A stretch of 64,000 bases of DNA, from contig CAYSFD010000057.1 of NCBI GenBank assembly GCA_964430565.1, forward strand, positions 75,855 through 139,854, read 5' to 3'. The number at the start of each line of letters is the position of its first letter. The first letter of the stretch is position 1. The notes under the pieces were generated by a model. That model had not been told where the DNA came from. It saw only the letters and a program-made list of their open reading frames with translations, and ran no database searches. This DNA comes from VBDM01 sp964430565 (lineage in GTDB: Bacteria; Pseudomonadota; Gammaproteobacteria; Burkholderiales; SG8-39). Positions 51,442 to 59,373 of the stretch are shown here, one piece after another. A program made the translations under genes and the position numbers.

Positions 51442-53292
51442 TCAGGCGGCCTTCTTGTACGGGGCGCGGCAGCCGTGCCCCGCGTGCGTCAGGTCGAGCA
51501 GGAATTTCTGCATGTCCCAAGCGCCGGTCGGGCAGCGCTCGGCGCACAGGCCGCAGTGCAGGCACATGTCTTCGTCTTTCACCATCACCTTGCCTGTTTT
51601 CAGCGCGCCCGATACGTACAGGTCCTGGGTCGGGTTCTTCGCCGGCGCCATGAGCCGCCCGCGCAGATCGGGCTCCTCGCCATTCGCCGTAAAGGTGATG
51701 CAGTCCATCGGGCAGATGTCCACGCAGGCATCGCACTCGATGCACAGCTTGTCGGCGAACACCGTCTGCACGTCGCAGTTCAGGCACCTCTGCGCTTCCT
51801 TGAAGCCGGTCATCGGGTCGAAGCCGAGCTCGACCTCGACCTTGATGTTCCTCAGCGTTATTTTCTTGTCTTTCCACGGAACCTTGTAGCGCTCGTCGGG
51901 CGAGATCGCGTTGTCGTAGCTCCACTCGTGGATGCCCATCTTCTGGGAGCTCAGGTTCACGATCGGCGACGGACGCACCTTAAGGTCCTCGCCGTGGCAG
52001 AGCTTGTCGATCGAGATCGCGGCGTCGTGGCCGTGGGCGACCGCCCAAATGATGTTTTTCGGGCCGAAGGCCGAGTCGCCGCCGAAGAACACTTTCGGCT
52101 GCGTGGATTGCATGGTGACCTTGTCCACCACCGGCATGCCGTGCTGGTCGAACTCGATTCCTGCGTCGCGCTCGATCCAGGGAAAGGTGTTCTCCTGCCC
52201 CACCGCAACCAGCACGTCGTCGCATTCGAAATGCTGATCGGGCTCGCCCGTCGGAACGAGGCTGCGCTTGCCCTTCGCGTCGAACTGGGCCTTGACCCTT
52301 TCGAAGTTCATGCCCGTCAGTCTTCCGTTCTGATGCTCGAAGGTCCTGGGAACTAGGTAGTTAAGAATCGGGATCCCCTCGTGCTGCGCGTCTTCCTTTT
52401 CCCAGGGCGAGGCTTTCATCTCTTCGAATCCAGAGCGCACGATAACCTTCACGTCCTCGCCGCCCAAGCGCTTCGACGAACGGCAGCAGTCCATCGCGGT
52501 GTTGCCGCCGCCCAGCACGATGACGCGCCTGCCGATCTTGTCGGTATGGCCAAAAGAGACCGAGGACAGCCAGTCGATGCCGATGTGGATGTTCTTCGCG
52601 GCTTCCTTGCGGCCGGGAATGTCGAGGTCGCGCCCACGCGGCGCTCCCGAGCCGACGAAGACCGCGTCGTAATTCTCGTCGAGCAGCTTCTTCATGCTGC
52701 CGATCTTCACACCGCCCTTGAACTCGACACCGAGGTCGAGGATATAGCCGACCTCCTCATCGATCACTTCCATGGGCAGGCGAAAGCGCGGAATCTGCGA
52801 CCAGATCATGCCACCCGCGCGCGGATCCTGGTCGAACACGGTGACTGAATACCCCAGCGGCGCGAGATCGCGCGCCACTGTGAGAGATGCGGGCCCGGCG
52901 CCGACACAGGCGATGCGCTTGCCGTTCTTTTTCGGCGCGGGCTTGGGCATGCGCGCCTTCACGTCGCCTTTGTTGTCGGCGGCGACGCGTTTCAGACGGC
53001 AGATGGCGACCGGTTCGGGCCCCTTGTAGTCGCTCGCCGCGTTGGGCTCGCTCGGGCCGTTATTCTCCTCGACGCGCCCTCGCCTGCACGCGGGTTCGCA
53101 CGGGCGGTCGCAGGTGCGGCCGAGGATTCCGGGAAAAACGTTGGAGTGCCAGTTGACCATGTAGGCGTCGTCGTAACGCCCTGCTGCGATCAACCGGATG
53201 TATTCGGGAACGGGAGTATGGGCCGGACAGGCCCACTGGCAATCTACGACTTTGTGGAAATATTCGGGAGCACCGATATCGGTCGGTTTCAA
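51442..53292 (-). CDS. korC: FAD-dependent NAD(P)H oxidoreductase with ferredoxin domain, partner of KorAB
   Basis: A 616-residue GltD-like flavoprotein. The N-terminus has cysteine clusters (CQWACPAHTPVPEYI, CDRPCEPACRRG), FAD motif VGAGPASLTVARDLAPLG, NAD(P) motif VLGGGNTAMDCC, then VFFGGDSAFGPKN, and a C-terminal ferredoxin domain with CIECDACVDICP and CLHCGLCAERCP (two 4Fe-4S clusters, about residues 535-600). It can pass electrons between ferredoxin-level acceptors and NADP, as described for KorC of Azoarcus-type 2-oxoglutarate oxidoreductase. TTG 53292 has GGAG eight bases upstream. First gene of the kor unit. Confidence 0.85.
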   Translation of the reverse strand: MKPTDIGAPEYFHKVVDCQWACPAHTPVPEYIRLIAAGRYDDAYMVNWHSNVFPGILGRTCDRPCEPACRRGRVEENNGPSEPNAASDYKGPEPVAICRLKRVAADNKGDVKARMPKPAPKKNGKRIACVGAGPASLTVARDLAPLGYSVTVFDQDPRAGGMIWSQIPRFRLPMEVIDEEVGYILDLGVEFKGGVKIGSMKKLLDENYDAVFVGSGAPRGRDLDIPGRKEAAKNIHIGIDWLSSVSFGHTDKIGRRVIVLGGGNTAMDCCRSSKRLGGEDVKVIVRSGFEEMKASPWEKEDAQHEGIPILNYLVPRTFEHQNGRLTGMNFERVKAQFDAKGKRSLVPTGEPDQHFECDDVLVAVGQENTFPWIERDAGIEFDQHGMPVVDKVTMQSTQPKVFFGGDSAFGPKNIIWAVAHGHDAAISIDKLCHGEDLKVRPSPIVNLSSQKMGIHEWSYDNAISPDERYKVPWKDKKITLRNIKVEVELGFDPMTGFKEAQRCLNCDVQTVFADKLCIECDACVDICPMDCITFTANGEEPDLRGRLMAPAKNPTQDLYVSGALKTGKVMVKDEDMCLHCGLCAERCPTGAWDMQKFLLDLTHAGHGCRAPYKKAA

Positions 53293-53661
53293 CGCGCCTT
53301 CTCCGTACGGACGCTTTTCACTATACGAACTCGCAGTGGGCCTAATACTACAACCTCGAAATGCGGCTGAAAAGACTTAAATATCAATTACTAGTAAAAA
53401 CCCTAGGTACGGGCACTCGCAATGTGTTCCCTTCGGACAGCCGACCAAGGGGCGCTGTAAGGCCCAGAGGAGTCCTACGATTCAGCCAAGACGTGCGCAC
53501 GCGCAGGAAAAACCAGAATCAACTTTAATAAAAAGCACCAACTTATTGATAAACAATATAAAATACGCACTGACTCACGTGCTCATTCCGCTTCTAACTA
53601 CGTTATTTCACTTCTGACCACGGAAAGACTGCTGATCGAGCCTAGAGTGTAAGCGCGGCTC
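53293..53661. other. AT-rich gap upstream of korC
   Basis: This 369-base stretch is visibly AT-richer than the window average (for example TTTAATAAAAAGCACC and TTGATAAACAATATAAAATACGC near 53525-53570). No gene was found. It most likely holds the korC promoter on the minus strand and may be part of a foreign segment, since it precedes the tRNA-bounded island. Confidence 0.5.
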
Positions 53662-53808
53662 TCAATGTTCTCGGGGATCGCGAAGCTCGCGGGCCTTTTG
53701 CCGCTGCTCGCGTCTTGCGCGGGAGGGGGCCACGAAAAGCCAGTAAGCAAAGGCGATCGAAACCAGCAACGTGCCAACGCCCTCCAGCAATTGCCAACCT
53801 GTGCCCAT
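53662..53808 (-). CDS. Small single-pass membrane protein, hypothetical
   Basis: A possible 48-residue protein: MGTGWQLLEGVGTLLVSIAFAYWLFVAPS followed by a strongly charged tail (RARREQRQKARELRDPREH). The hydrophobic helix and basic tail give a plausible type I/II membrane topology. AAAGG five bases before ATG 53808 supports it. No homologue recognised; a spurious frame cannot be excluded. Confidence 0.42.
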   Translation of the reverse strand: MGTGWQLLEGVGTLLVSIAFAYWLFVAPSRARREQRQKARELRDPREH

Positions 53809-53912
53809 GTGACCTTTCTGGGAACCCGGCCTCGTTTCAAAACCGGGGGGCACTTATGCTACTCGCCCTGCCGGCCTCACACAAGCTTTTCCAGAGGCGT
53901 TTCGAGGAAATG

Positions 53913-53946
53913 TGGTAGGGCGTGTAAGGATCGAACCTACGACCAA
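53913..53946 (-). repeat. tRNA-Lys 3'-end fragment (direct repeat, possible attachment site)
   Basis: Thirty-four bases match the T-arm, acceptor 3' half and CCA of the intact tRNA-Lys (56149-56182) with one mismatch (A for G at 53927), in the same orientation. The similarity stops abruptly at the variable loop. A 3' tRNA fragment as a direct repeat some 2.2 kb from the intact gene is the usual footprint of site-specific integration into a tRNA gene. Confidence 0.8.
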
Positions 53947-54016
53947 TCGCAGTAACTATCAAACCTCGGCAATATTGGCGGCCCGAAAAGAGCAGAATTA
54001 ACTTTCCTATCGATCA

Positions 54017-56029
54017 ATGAAGCACCTAGTGCAGGACCAGGTCGTTGCCTTGCTGTTGGTGTTGGTGTTGGCGTCGGCGGCTTGTAGCACCGGCGTCGGC
54101 ACGCTGAGCGGCAGCAGCGGACCTAACAGCGGCGTCGCCAACGTCGGCGGGTTAAGCGGCGACGGGTTGGGCGGCTGCGCCTTGACGTCAGGGTGGGCGA
54201 CGTTCGGCTTGGCGCTGCCCGCCGGCGTTGCGACCTCCGGGCTGCAGATCGGCACCTTGACCACCCAAACCGACGTAAAGGCGCGCTGGCCCGACGGAAC
54301 GATTCGCTTCGCCGTGCTCACCGCCAAGGTGCAGACAGCGGGCAACTACACGATCAGCGCCGCCGCCGCGCCGAGCGGCAGCTTCGTTCCGGTTATTCCG
54401 GATGCCAGCGTGGCGCTCACCATCGGCTCGGTCACCTACACGGCGCGTCTGCCCAGTTCAGCCTCGGCGGACACGTGGTTGTCGGGTCCAATCGTGTACG
54501 AAGGACGCAGTGTCGTGGCGCCGACGTCGTCGGCCAATGTCGCGGCGCATCCATTCCTGCGCGTCGTTTTCGACACCCGCGTCTACAACGATGGCAAGGC
54601 GCGGCTCGATGTGACGGTGGAAAATGTCCTGGACGCGCCGGGCGCGACGACCGCTACCTACGACGCTGCCATCACCGTGGCGGGTCAGCGCGTGTTCGCC
54701 AAGAGCGCCGTTCAGCACTACTACCTGACGCGCTGGCGCAAGGTGTTCGAGGTCGGCGCGACACCGTTGTCGGCGGTGAAGCTGAATCTGACTCCCTTCC
54801 ACCAGGCGCGGGCCTTGCCGCCGTTCCTGGGGATGGTCACGAACGTGGTCACGGCGGCAGCGGGGTCAAGGTACGACATCCTGAGAGAGGGAGCGCTGGA
54901 CGCGAATATGCCGGCGCACGGCGCACGGCAGGAGCTGGCCCCCTACCCCGACTGGACTGCCCGCTACCTCGTGCATCAGGATCCCAGGCAGCGCGCCATG
55001 GTGCTGGCGAACGGCGACCTCTCCGGCTCGTGGCCCATCCACGTGCGGGAGGCCGAAAGCGGCGTCAACAGCGGGCTCGGCTCTGAGCGCCTGGTCTCCT
55101 TGGATCAGCGGCCGACCCTGTGGCTGGACGGGCGCGCCGCAGGCAGCGGCGTCGATCACATCAAGGGCGGTCCGATGCCGGTCAGAGAATACGGCTCGCT
55201 AAACCCCGGCCCGGGACAGTCGCCGCTGATCCCCGACAACGCGCACCAGCCGTCGCTCGCCTATGTGCCATACCTGATCACCGGCGACCGGTACTACGCC
55301 GAGGAGATGGCGTTCTGGGCGAACTACGCGATGCTGCGGACCTATAAACGCGATGCTCGGGGGCTCTTGACGAGCAATGAGGTTCGGGGCATCGGCTGGG
55401 CGCTGCGCAACCTCGTGGACGCCGCCGCGTACTACCCGGAGGCGTCGCCGGTGCGGGCGTACCTGGGGCAGAAGGTGCTCAATAATCTCCAGGCCTTGGA
55501 CGACCACGCCAGCGCCCAGGATCCGGCGGCCAACCCGTTCAGGATACTTTGGATCGGCAGGCGGCCGGACGGCCCCCAGTTTATCTCGATGTGGGAGCAG
55601 AACTACCTCGCCTACGCCATCGATCGCGCCGGCAAGCACGGCTTCGCCGGCGGGCGGGCACACCGCGATGCCATCGCCCGCCTCCAGTTGCGCCTGTTCA
55701 CCAGCGACCCCGATTATCCACGCACCGGTGCAGCACCGTATGTGCTCGGTGTGGGCAAGCCGAGCGGCCGCGGCTTCGACTACTACAAGACCATGGCGGA
55801 GATCTGGAACGCTACGAAATCCCGTACCCCCTTTGCCGGTCATTATGGGCCCGAGGCGCGACTGAATCTCATGATCGGAATAGAAAATGGCTGGAGCGGA
55901 TCCCAGGGCGCCTACGACTACCTGTGGCCCTTCATCGGCGCCGCCAACAGCCACTGCCCGAACGGAGGCCCGGATATCCCCTACCTGGCGTGTCGCGCCG
56001 GCTGGGCCCTCGACTTCGATACGAAGTGA
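54017..56029 (+). CDS. Lipoprotein with RIFT-barrel-like domain and helical toroid region, lyase-like
   Basis: A 670-residue lipoprotein (lipobox LASAAC, Cys at about 23) with a Gly/Ser-rich linker. Residues about 58-110 (TSGWATFGLALPAGVATSGL then DVKARWPDGTIRFAVL) resemble the N-terminal RIFT barrel of exo-rhamnogalacturonan-lyase-like proteins. A beta-sandwich-like middle and an alpha-helical part follow (LAYVPYLITGDRYYAEEMAFWANYAML, RGIGWALRNLVDAAAYYPE, WEQNYLAYAIDRAG), as in toroid-type polysaccharide lyases. Polysaccharide degradation at the cell surface is therefore plausible but unproven. No clear Shine-Dalgarno precedes ATG 54017. Sole gene in the tRNA-bounded segment. Confidence 0.72.
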   Translation: MKHLVQDQVVALLLVLVLASAACSTGVGTLSGSSGPNSGVANVGGLSGDGLGGCALTSGWATFGLALPAGVATSGLQIGTLTTQTDVKARWPDGTIRFAVLTAKVQTAGNYTISAAAAPSGSFVPVIPDASVALTIGSVTYTARLPSSASADTWLSGPIVYEGRSVVAPTSSANVAAHPFLRVVFDTRVYNDGKARLDVTVENVLDAPGATTATYDAAITVAGQRVFAKSAVQHYYLTRWRKVFEVGATPLSAVKLNLTPFHQARALPPFLGMVTNVVTAAAGSRYDILREGALDANMPAHGARQELAPYPDWTARYLVHQDPRQRAMVLANGDLSGSWPIHVREAESGVNSGLGSERLVSLDQRPTLWLDGRAAGSGVDHIKGGPMPVREYGSLNPGPGQSPLIPDNAHQPSLAYVPYLITGDRYYAEEMAFWANYAMLRTYKRDARGLLTSNEVRGIGWALRNLVDAAAYYPEASPVRAYLGQKVLNNLQALDDHASAQDPAANPFRILWIGRRPDGPQFISMWEQNYLAYAIDRAGKHGFAGGRAHRDAIARLQLRLFTSDPDYPRTGAAPYVLGVGKPSGRGFDYYKTMAEIWNATKSRTPFAGHYGPEARLNLMIGIENGWSGSQGAYDYLWPFIGAANSHCPNGGPDIPYLACRAGWALDFDTK

Positions 56030-56148
56030 TCGCCGCGCGCGACCGTGCCCGGCTCGAGCAGCGAATTGAACGGGCTGGCGGGGGTCGATTACATTGGTGA
56101 CGTCTTGGTTACAGAAGACAGACGTTGTTCGTATAAGTCATTGATTCT

Positions 56149-56224
56149 TGGTAGGGCGTGTAGGGATCGAACCTACGACCAACGGATTAAGAGTCCGCTG
56201 CTCTACCAGCTGAGCTAACGCCCC
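56149..56224 (-). tRNA. tRNA-Lys, anticodon CTT
   Basis: On the minus strand the 76 bases fold into a normal cloverleaf: GGGGCGT acceptor paired with ACGCCCT, D-arm GCTCAGCTGGTAGAGC, anticodon arm CGGACTCTTAATCCG with CTT at 56191-56189, T-arm GTAGGTTCGATCCCTAC and an encoded CCA. The 3' end faces the candidate island. Confidence 0.97.
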
Positions 56225-56470
56225 TTTTTTGCCTGGAAGTTCTGCCGGATACCGACTGGAGGCGGGAATCTTATCACACGACCTTTCGTCTTCCCGGGGG
56301 TCCTTCGACGCTGGTAGAGGGCTATCTTGCTTGAGCGACTTGCGCGACGACACGCGTTACAAGTGGCCGCGCGCCGACCGTTTCATTGGAGGCGCGAGCG
56401 GCCGGGTACCCGTGGCGGGTCGTTTGTCGCGCCAGGAGCGAAGGCAAAATCGCCCACTACCCCGCCCCGA

Positions 56471-58147
56471 TTAGACGACCGCACTCGGTGCGAGAGCCTC
56501 AATGTCGGTGGCGACGTCCACAACAACGGGCCTGTCGGCCTTGAGTGCACGCTGGATCGCCGGCGCGAGTTCGCCCGGTTTCTCGACACGGATGCCGACT
56601 GCGCCGATGTCTTCGGCAATGCGCGCGAAATTGACCGGCTTGTAGGTCCAAAGCTCCCTCGCCTGCTCGGTTTGCTCGCCTCCGTATGCCCGGTCGAACC
56701 CGCGTTTGGACTGGTTGCCGCTCGCGTTGTTGTTCACGACAGTGACCGAATTGATCTTCCAGCGCACGGCGGTTTCGATCTCGCCGATGTGATACCAGAG
56801 GCCAGCGTCGCCCGTAAACACTACGACCGGCCGCTCCGGGCTCGCGCACTTGGCGCCGATTCCCGCCGGGAATGCCCAGCCGAGGTGGCCGGCGCTCCTG
56901 ATGTAGCTCTGTTTCGGCGAGCGCAAATCGTACATTCCGCCCATCCACATGCCGGCGTGCCCGGTGTCCACGACCACGATCGCATCGTCGGGAAGATTCT
57001 TGCTGAGTTCGCTGCAGATACGCTCGGGCCGAATCGGAACGGCATCGGACTCGAGTACCGGCCCGTATTTGGAGTACCACTCCTCACGAATCGACCGCGA
57101 TTTTTCAAGCCAAGGCCTGCGCATTGCCGCAGTCGTGCCGTCCGCCTGCTCGACCATGTGCGCGAGCGTCACCCTAATGTCGCCGAGCACCGAAGCCTTG
57201 AGCGGGTAATTGCGCCCGAGCGCTTCCGGATCGATGTCGATCTGGATTGCGGGTATGCCGATTCTCGGAACCGTCCAGACGTTCGTCGTCATGCCCCCGG
57301 TCTCGGTGCCGACGAAGCACACCAGGTCCGCCTGCCCAATAACGCGGTTTGCGCTCTCGCGCGAGTACGTTCCCGAAACCCCGACCGAGAGCGGATGCGG
57401 CCCGGGTATGGAATCCTTGCCATTGAGCGAGGTCGCGACCGGGATTCCAAGCTTCTCGGCAAGGGCGACGAGCTCCCTCCCCGCTCCCGAGGCGCGCACC
57501 CCGCCGCCGGCGACGATCACAGGATGCCGGGCATCCTGGAGAAGTCTCAGCGCCGCCAGGACGTTCTTCATGTCCGGTTCGGGTCGGAACGGAGGCACGC
57601 GCGCGAATTGTTTCTCGACGAGCGGCTCCATCTCCGCCTCTTCGGCGTCGATCTGCCCCTCGTTTCCGCGGAACTGCAAATGCACCGGCCCAGGCGTGCC
57701 CGATACCGCCACGCGAAAAGCCTGCCGCACCATGTCGGGAAAACGCTCCACCGCGTCCACGGTTGCGTTGAACTTGGTCACTGGTTCGAACGCCGGAACG
57801 TCATCCACTTCCTGATACACCTTACGGAATTTGGTCTTGGCGTCGCGCCCGCCTGTGAAGGCGATCACCGGAGAGTGGGCAAGATAGGCATCGCGCAAAC
57901 CCGCGGCGAGATTTAGAGCGCCGATCACCTGAGCCATGCAAATTCCGGCGCGGCCCGAGGCCCGGGCATAGCCGTCGGCCATGTACGCGGCGGATTTTTC
58001 GCCATGGGTGTGGATGCGCTTGATCTTGGTCCTGCGTTCCATTTCGGCGAACGTACGGCGCAACACAGCGGGCACCATGAATACATGCGTGACGCCGTAG
58101 CCTGCGAGCATGTCGGCAAGGCATTGGGCGCCGGTTATCTTTGTCAT
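56471..58147 (-). CDS. Thiamine-diphosphate-dependent enzyme, acetolactate synthase-like
   Basis: A 558-residue TPP enzyme of the large acetolactate synthase/benzoylformate decarboxylase family. The catalytic Glu is in HTHGEKSAAYMADGYAR, the middle domain has VIVAGGGVRASGAG and VCFVGTETGG, and the TPP-magnesium motif is FTGDAGLWYHIGEIETAVRW to VVNNNASGNQ. Missing neighbours such as ilvN and the divergent active-site loops argue for a catabolic decarboxylase or ligase rather than AHAS; the substrate is not clear. It follows the cyclase-family gene on the same strand, separated by a palindromic repeat. Confidence 0.85.
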   Translation of the reverse strand: MTKITGAQCLADMLAGYGVTHVFMVPAVLRRTFAEMERRTKIKRIHTHGEKSAAYMADGYARASGRAGICMAQVIGALNLAAGLRDAYLAHSPVIAFTGGRDAKTKFRKVYQEVDDVPAFEPVTKFNATVDAVERFPDMVRQAFRVAVSGTPGPVHLQFRGNEGQIDAEEAEMEPLVEKQFARVPPFRPEPDMKNVLAALRLLQDARHPVIVAGGGVRASGAGRELVALAEKLGIPVATSLNGKDSIPGPHPLSVGVSGTYSRESANRVIGQADLVCFVGTETGGMTTNVWTVPRIGIPAIQIDIDPEALGRNYPLKASVLGDIRVTLAHMVEQADGTTAAMRRPWLEKSRSIREEWYSKYGPVLESDAVPIRPERICSELSKNLPDDAIVVVDTGHAGMWMGGMYDLRSPKQSYIRSAGHLGWAFPAGIGAKCASPERPVVVFTGDAGLWYHIGEIETAVRWKINSVTVVNNNASGNQSKRGFDRAYGGEQTEQARELWTYKPVNFARIAEDIGAVGIRVEKPGELAPAIQRALKADRPVVVDVATDIEALAPSAVV

Positions 58148-58167
58148 GTTTGGGTTCTCCAGGTGTC

Positions 58168-58277
58168 GTCATTCCCGCGAAAACGAGCGAAGGCGAGTTT
58201 CGAGGAACGGCCAAGCGGGAATCCAGAGACTTTGACGACGCTGGATTCCGGCTCTCGCTACGCTCGGCCGGAATGAC
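58168..58277. repeat. Composite palindromic repeat (ATTCCCGC family, BIME-like)
   Basis: Two nested stem-loops are visible: ATTCCCGC (58171-58178) with GCGGGAAT near 58216-58223, and CTGGATTCCGGC with GCCGGAATGAC to 58277. The ends GTCATTCC and GGAATGAC mirror each other. The same short arms occur at 49501. It lies between the cyclase-family gene and the TPP enzyme gene. Confidence 0.82.
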
Positions 58278-58281
58278 CTCG

Positions 58282-59253
58282 TTATTTTATGGCCAGCGGA
58301 TTGGTCGGCGAACCGACCGCGCCCGTGATCGGGATCGCCGGCGCGACGAACAGGAACTCGTACGCCTTGTCGGCGGCGCAGTCCTCAGCCAACTCCTTCA
58401 CATAGAAGATCTCCCCCATGGTCATGCCCATTATAGGGATCGTGATCCAGTGCCAGGGCTGGTTGATGCCGGGCTCGGTTTCGTTGGGCCGCACTTCGCA
58501 ACCCCAGGTGTCGGAGGCGAGCGCCGCGAGCTCGGTGCGCATGATCCACTCGAGCGTCTCGAAGCCGAAACCCGGCGCGTCGCCGCCGGGATAGCCGTCC
58601 CAGCTGCCCGCCTTCAACTTCGCTTCCATCTGCCCGGTGCGGACGACGACGAAGTCGCCGCGCTTCACTTTCACGCCCTGCGATTCGGCCGTGCGATCGA
58701 GGTCGGCGCAGGTGATCGCGTAGCCGTCCTCGAGGACATCCTTGCCGAGCATGCGCGGCACATCCAGAAATACGCCGCGGCCGACCATGCGGCTCTTGGT
58801 CTTTTCGATGCCGCACTTCTGCGCGCCGGCCGAAGTGACTTCACGGCAATCGTACCCGTTCCACATGGAGTTTTCGTAGAACACGTGGCCGAGGCCGTCC
58901 CACTGGGTACCGCACTGCAGCGGCATCACCACCATGTCGTCGGCGGCGCGTATGCCGCGGTGGTCGAGCACGCCCGAGTACGCGTCGGTTCCGGTGCGCA
59001 GCATGGTATGCACCGGATTGATGCGGCCCATGGCCGGGTACTTGCTCTTCGCGCCTTGCGGGCCGTTGCCGTCGAAATTGAGCGCCAGCGAAATCACCTT
59101 GCCCTTTTTCACCAGGCGCGCCGCGGCGACGATGTCCTCGGGCTGTGTGTGGTTGAGCGTGCCGATCTCGTCGCTGGGACCCCATTTGCCCCAGTTCTTG
59201 TACTTCTCCGCGGCTTCGCGAAGGTCCTGTCTGGTGAGTTTGCGGCCGGCCAT
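58282..59253 (-). CDS. Cyclase/kynurenine-formamidase-like family protein
   Basis: A 323-residue metal-dependent hydrolase of the cyclase family. The metal-binding motif appears as QCGTQWDGLGHVFYE, the version with Gln in place of the first His of HxGTHxD; GDFVVVRTG and NETEPGINQPWHW are other conserved parts. Family members open cyclic amides or act on formamides (formamidase type) in aromatic or heterocyclic catabolism. Upstream of the TPP enzyme gene in the same direction; divergent from the Bug gene that starts 120 bases away. Confidence 0.87.
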   Translation of the reverse strand: MAGRKLTRQDLREAAEKYKNWGKWGPSDEIGTLNHTQPEDIVAAARLVKKGKVISLALNFDGNGPQGAKSKYPAMGRINPVHTMLRTGTDAYSGVLDHRGIRAADDMVVMPLQCGTQWDGLGHVFYENSMWNGYDCREVTSAGAQKCGIEKTKSRMVGRGVFLDVPRMLGKDVLEDGYAITCADLDRTAESQGVKVKRGDFVVVRTGQMEAKLKAGSWDGYPGGDAPGFGFETLEWIMRTELAALASDTWGCEVRPNETEPGINQPWHWITIPIMGMTMGEIFYVKELAEDCAADKAYEFLFVAPAIPITGAVGSPTNPLAIK

Positions 59254-59373
59254 GGCGCTTCCTTTGGGAGAGATGTTGTCGGCGGGAAATGCAGCGAGGC
59301 GCTACTTTATCGCACCGCCCGTTCATGGTCGAGCGCGATGGTAGTATTGCTGAACCACCGAAGGAGGAAACCC

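Larger units (their letters stand above)
53913..56182. mobile_element. Candidate minimal tRNA-Lys-nested island
   Basis: Bounded by the 34-base tRNA-Lys 3' direct repeat, this segment of about 2.2 kb contains a single large lipoprotein gene on the opposite strand to the tRNA. There is no integrase, transposase or other recombinase gene inside. It could be an integrative element reduced by deletion, a passenger needing a helper integrase, or a tandem tRNA array that decayed to a fragment. Confidence 0.5.

Noticed and set aside
50803..52356. 517-codon plus-strand reading opposite korA and korC
   Set aside because: An antisense shadow; both kor genes on the other strand carry complete cofactor motifs.
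56327..57916. 529-codon plus-strand reading opposite the TPP enzyme
   Set aside because: No recognisable domain; the minus-strand gene has complete TPP motifs.
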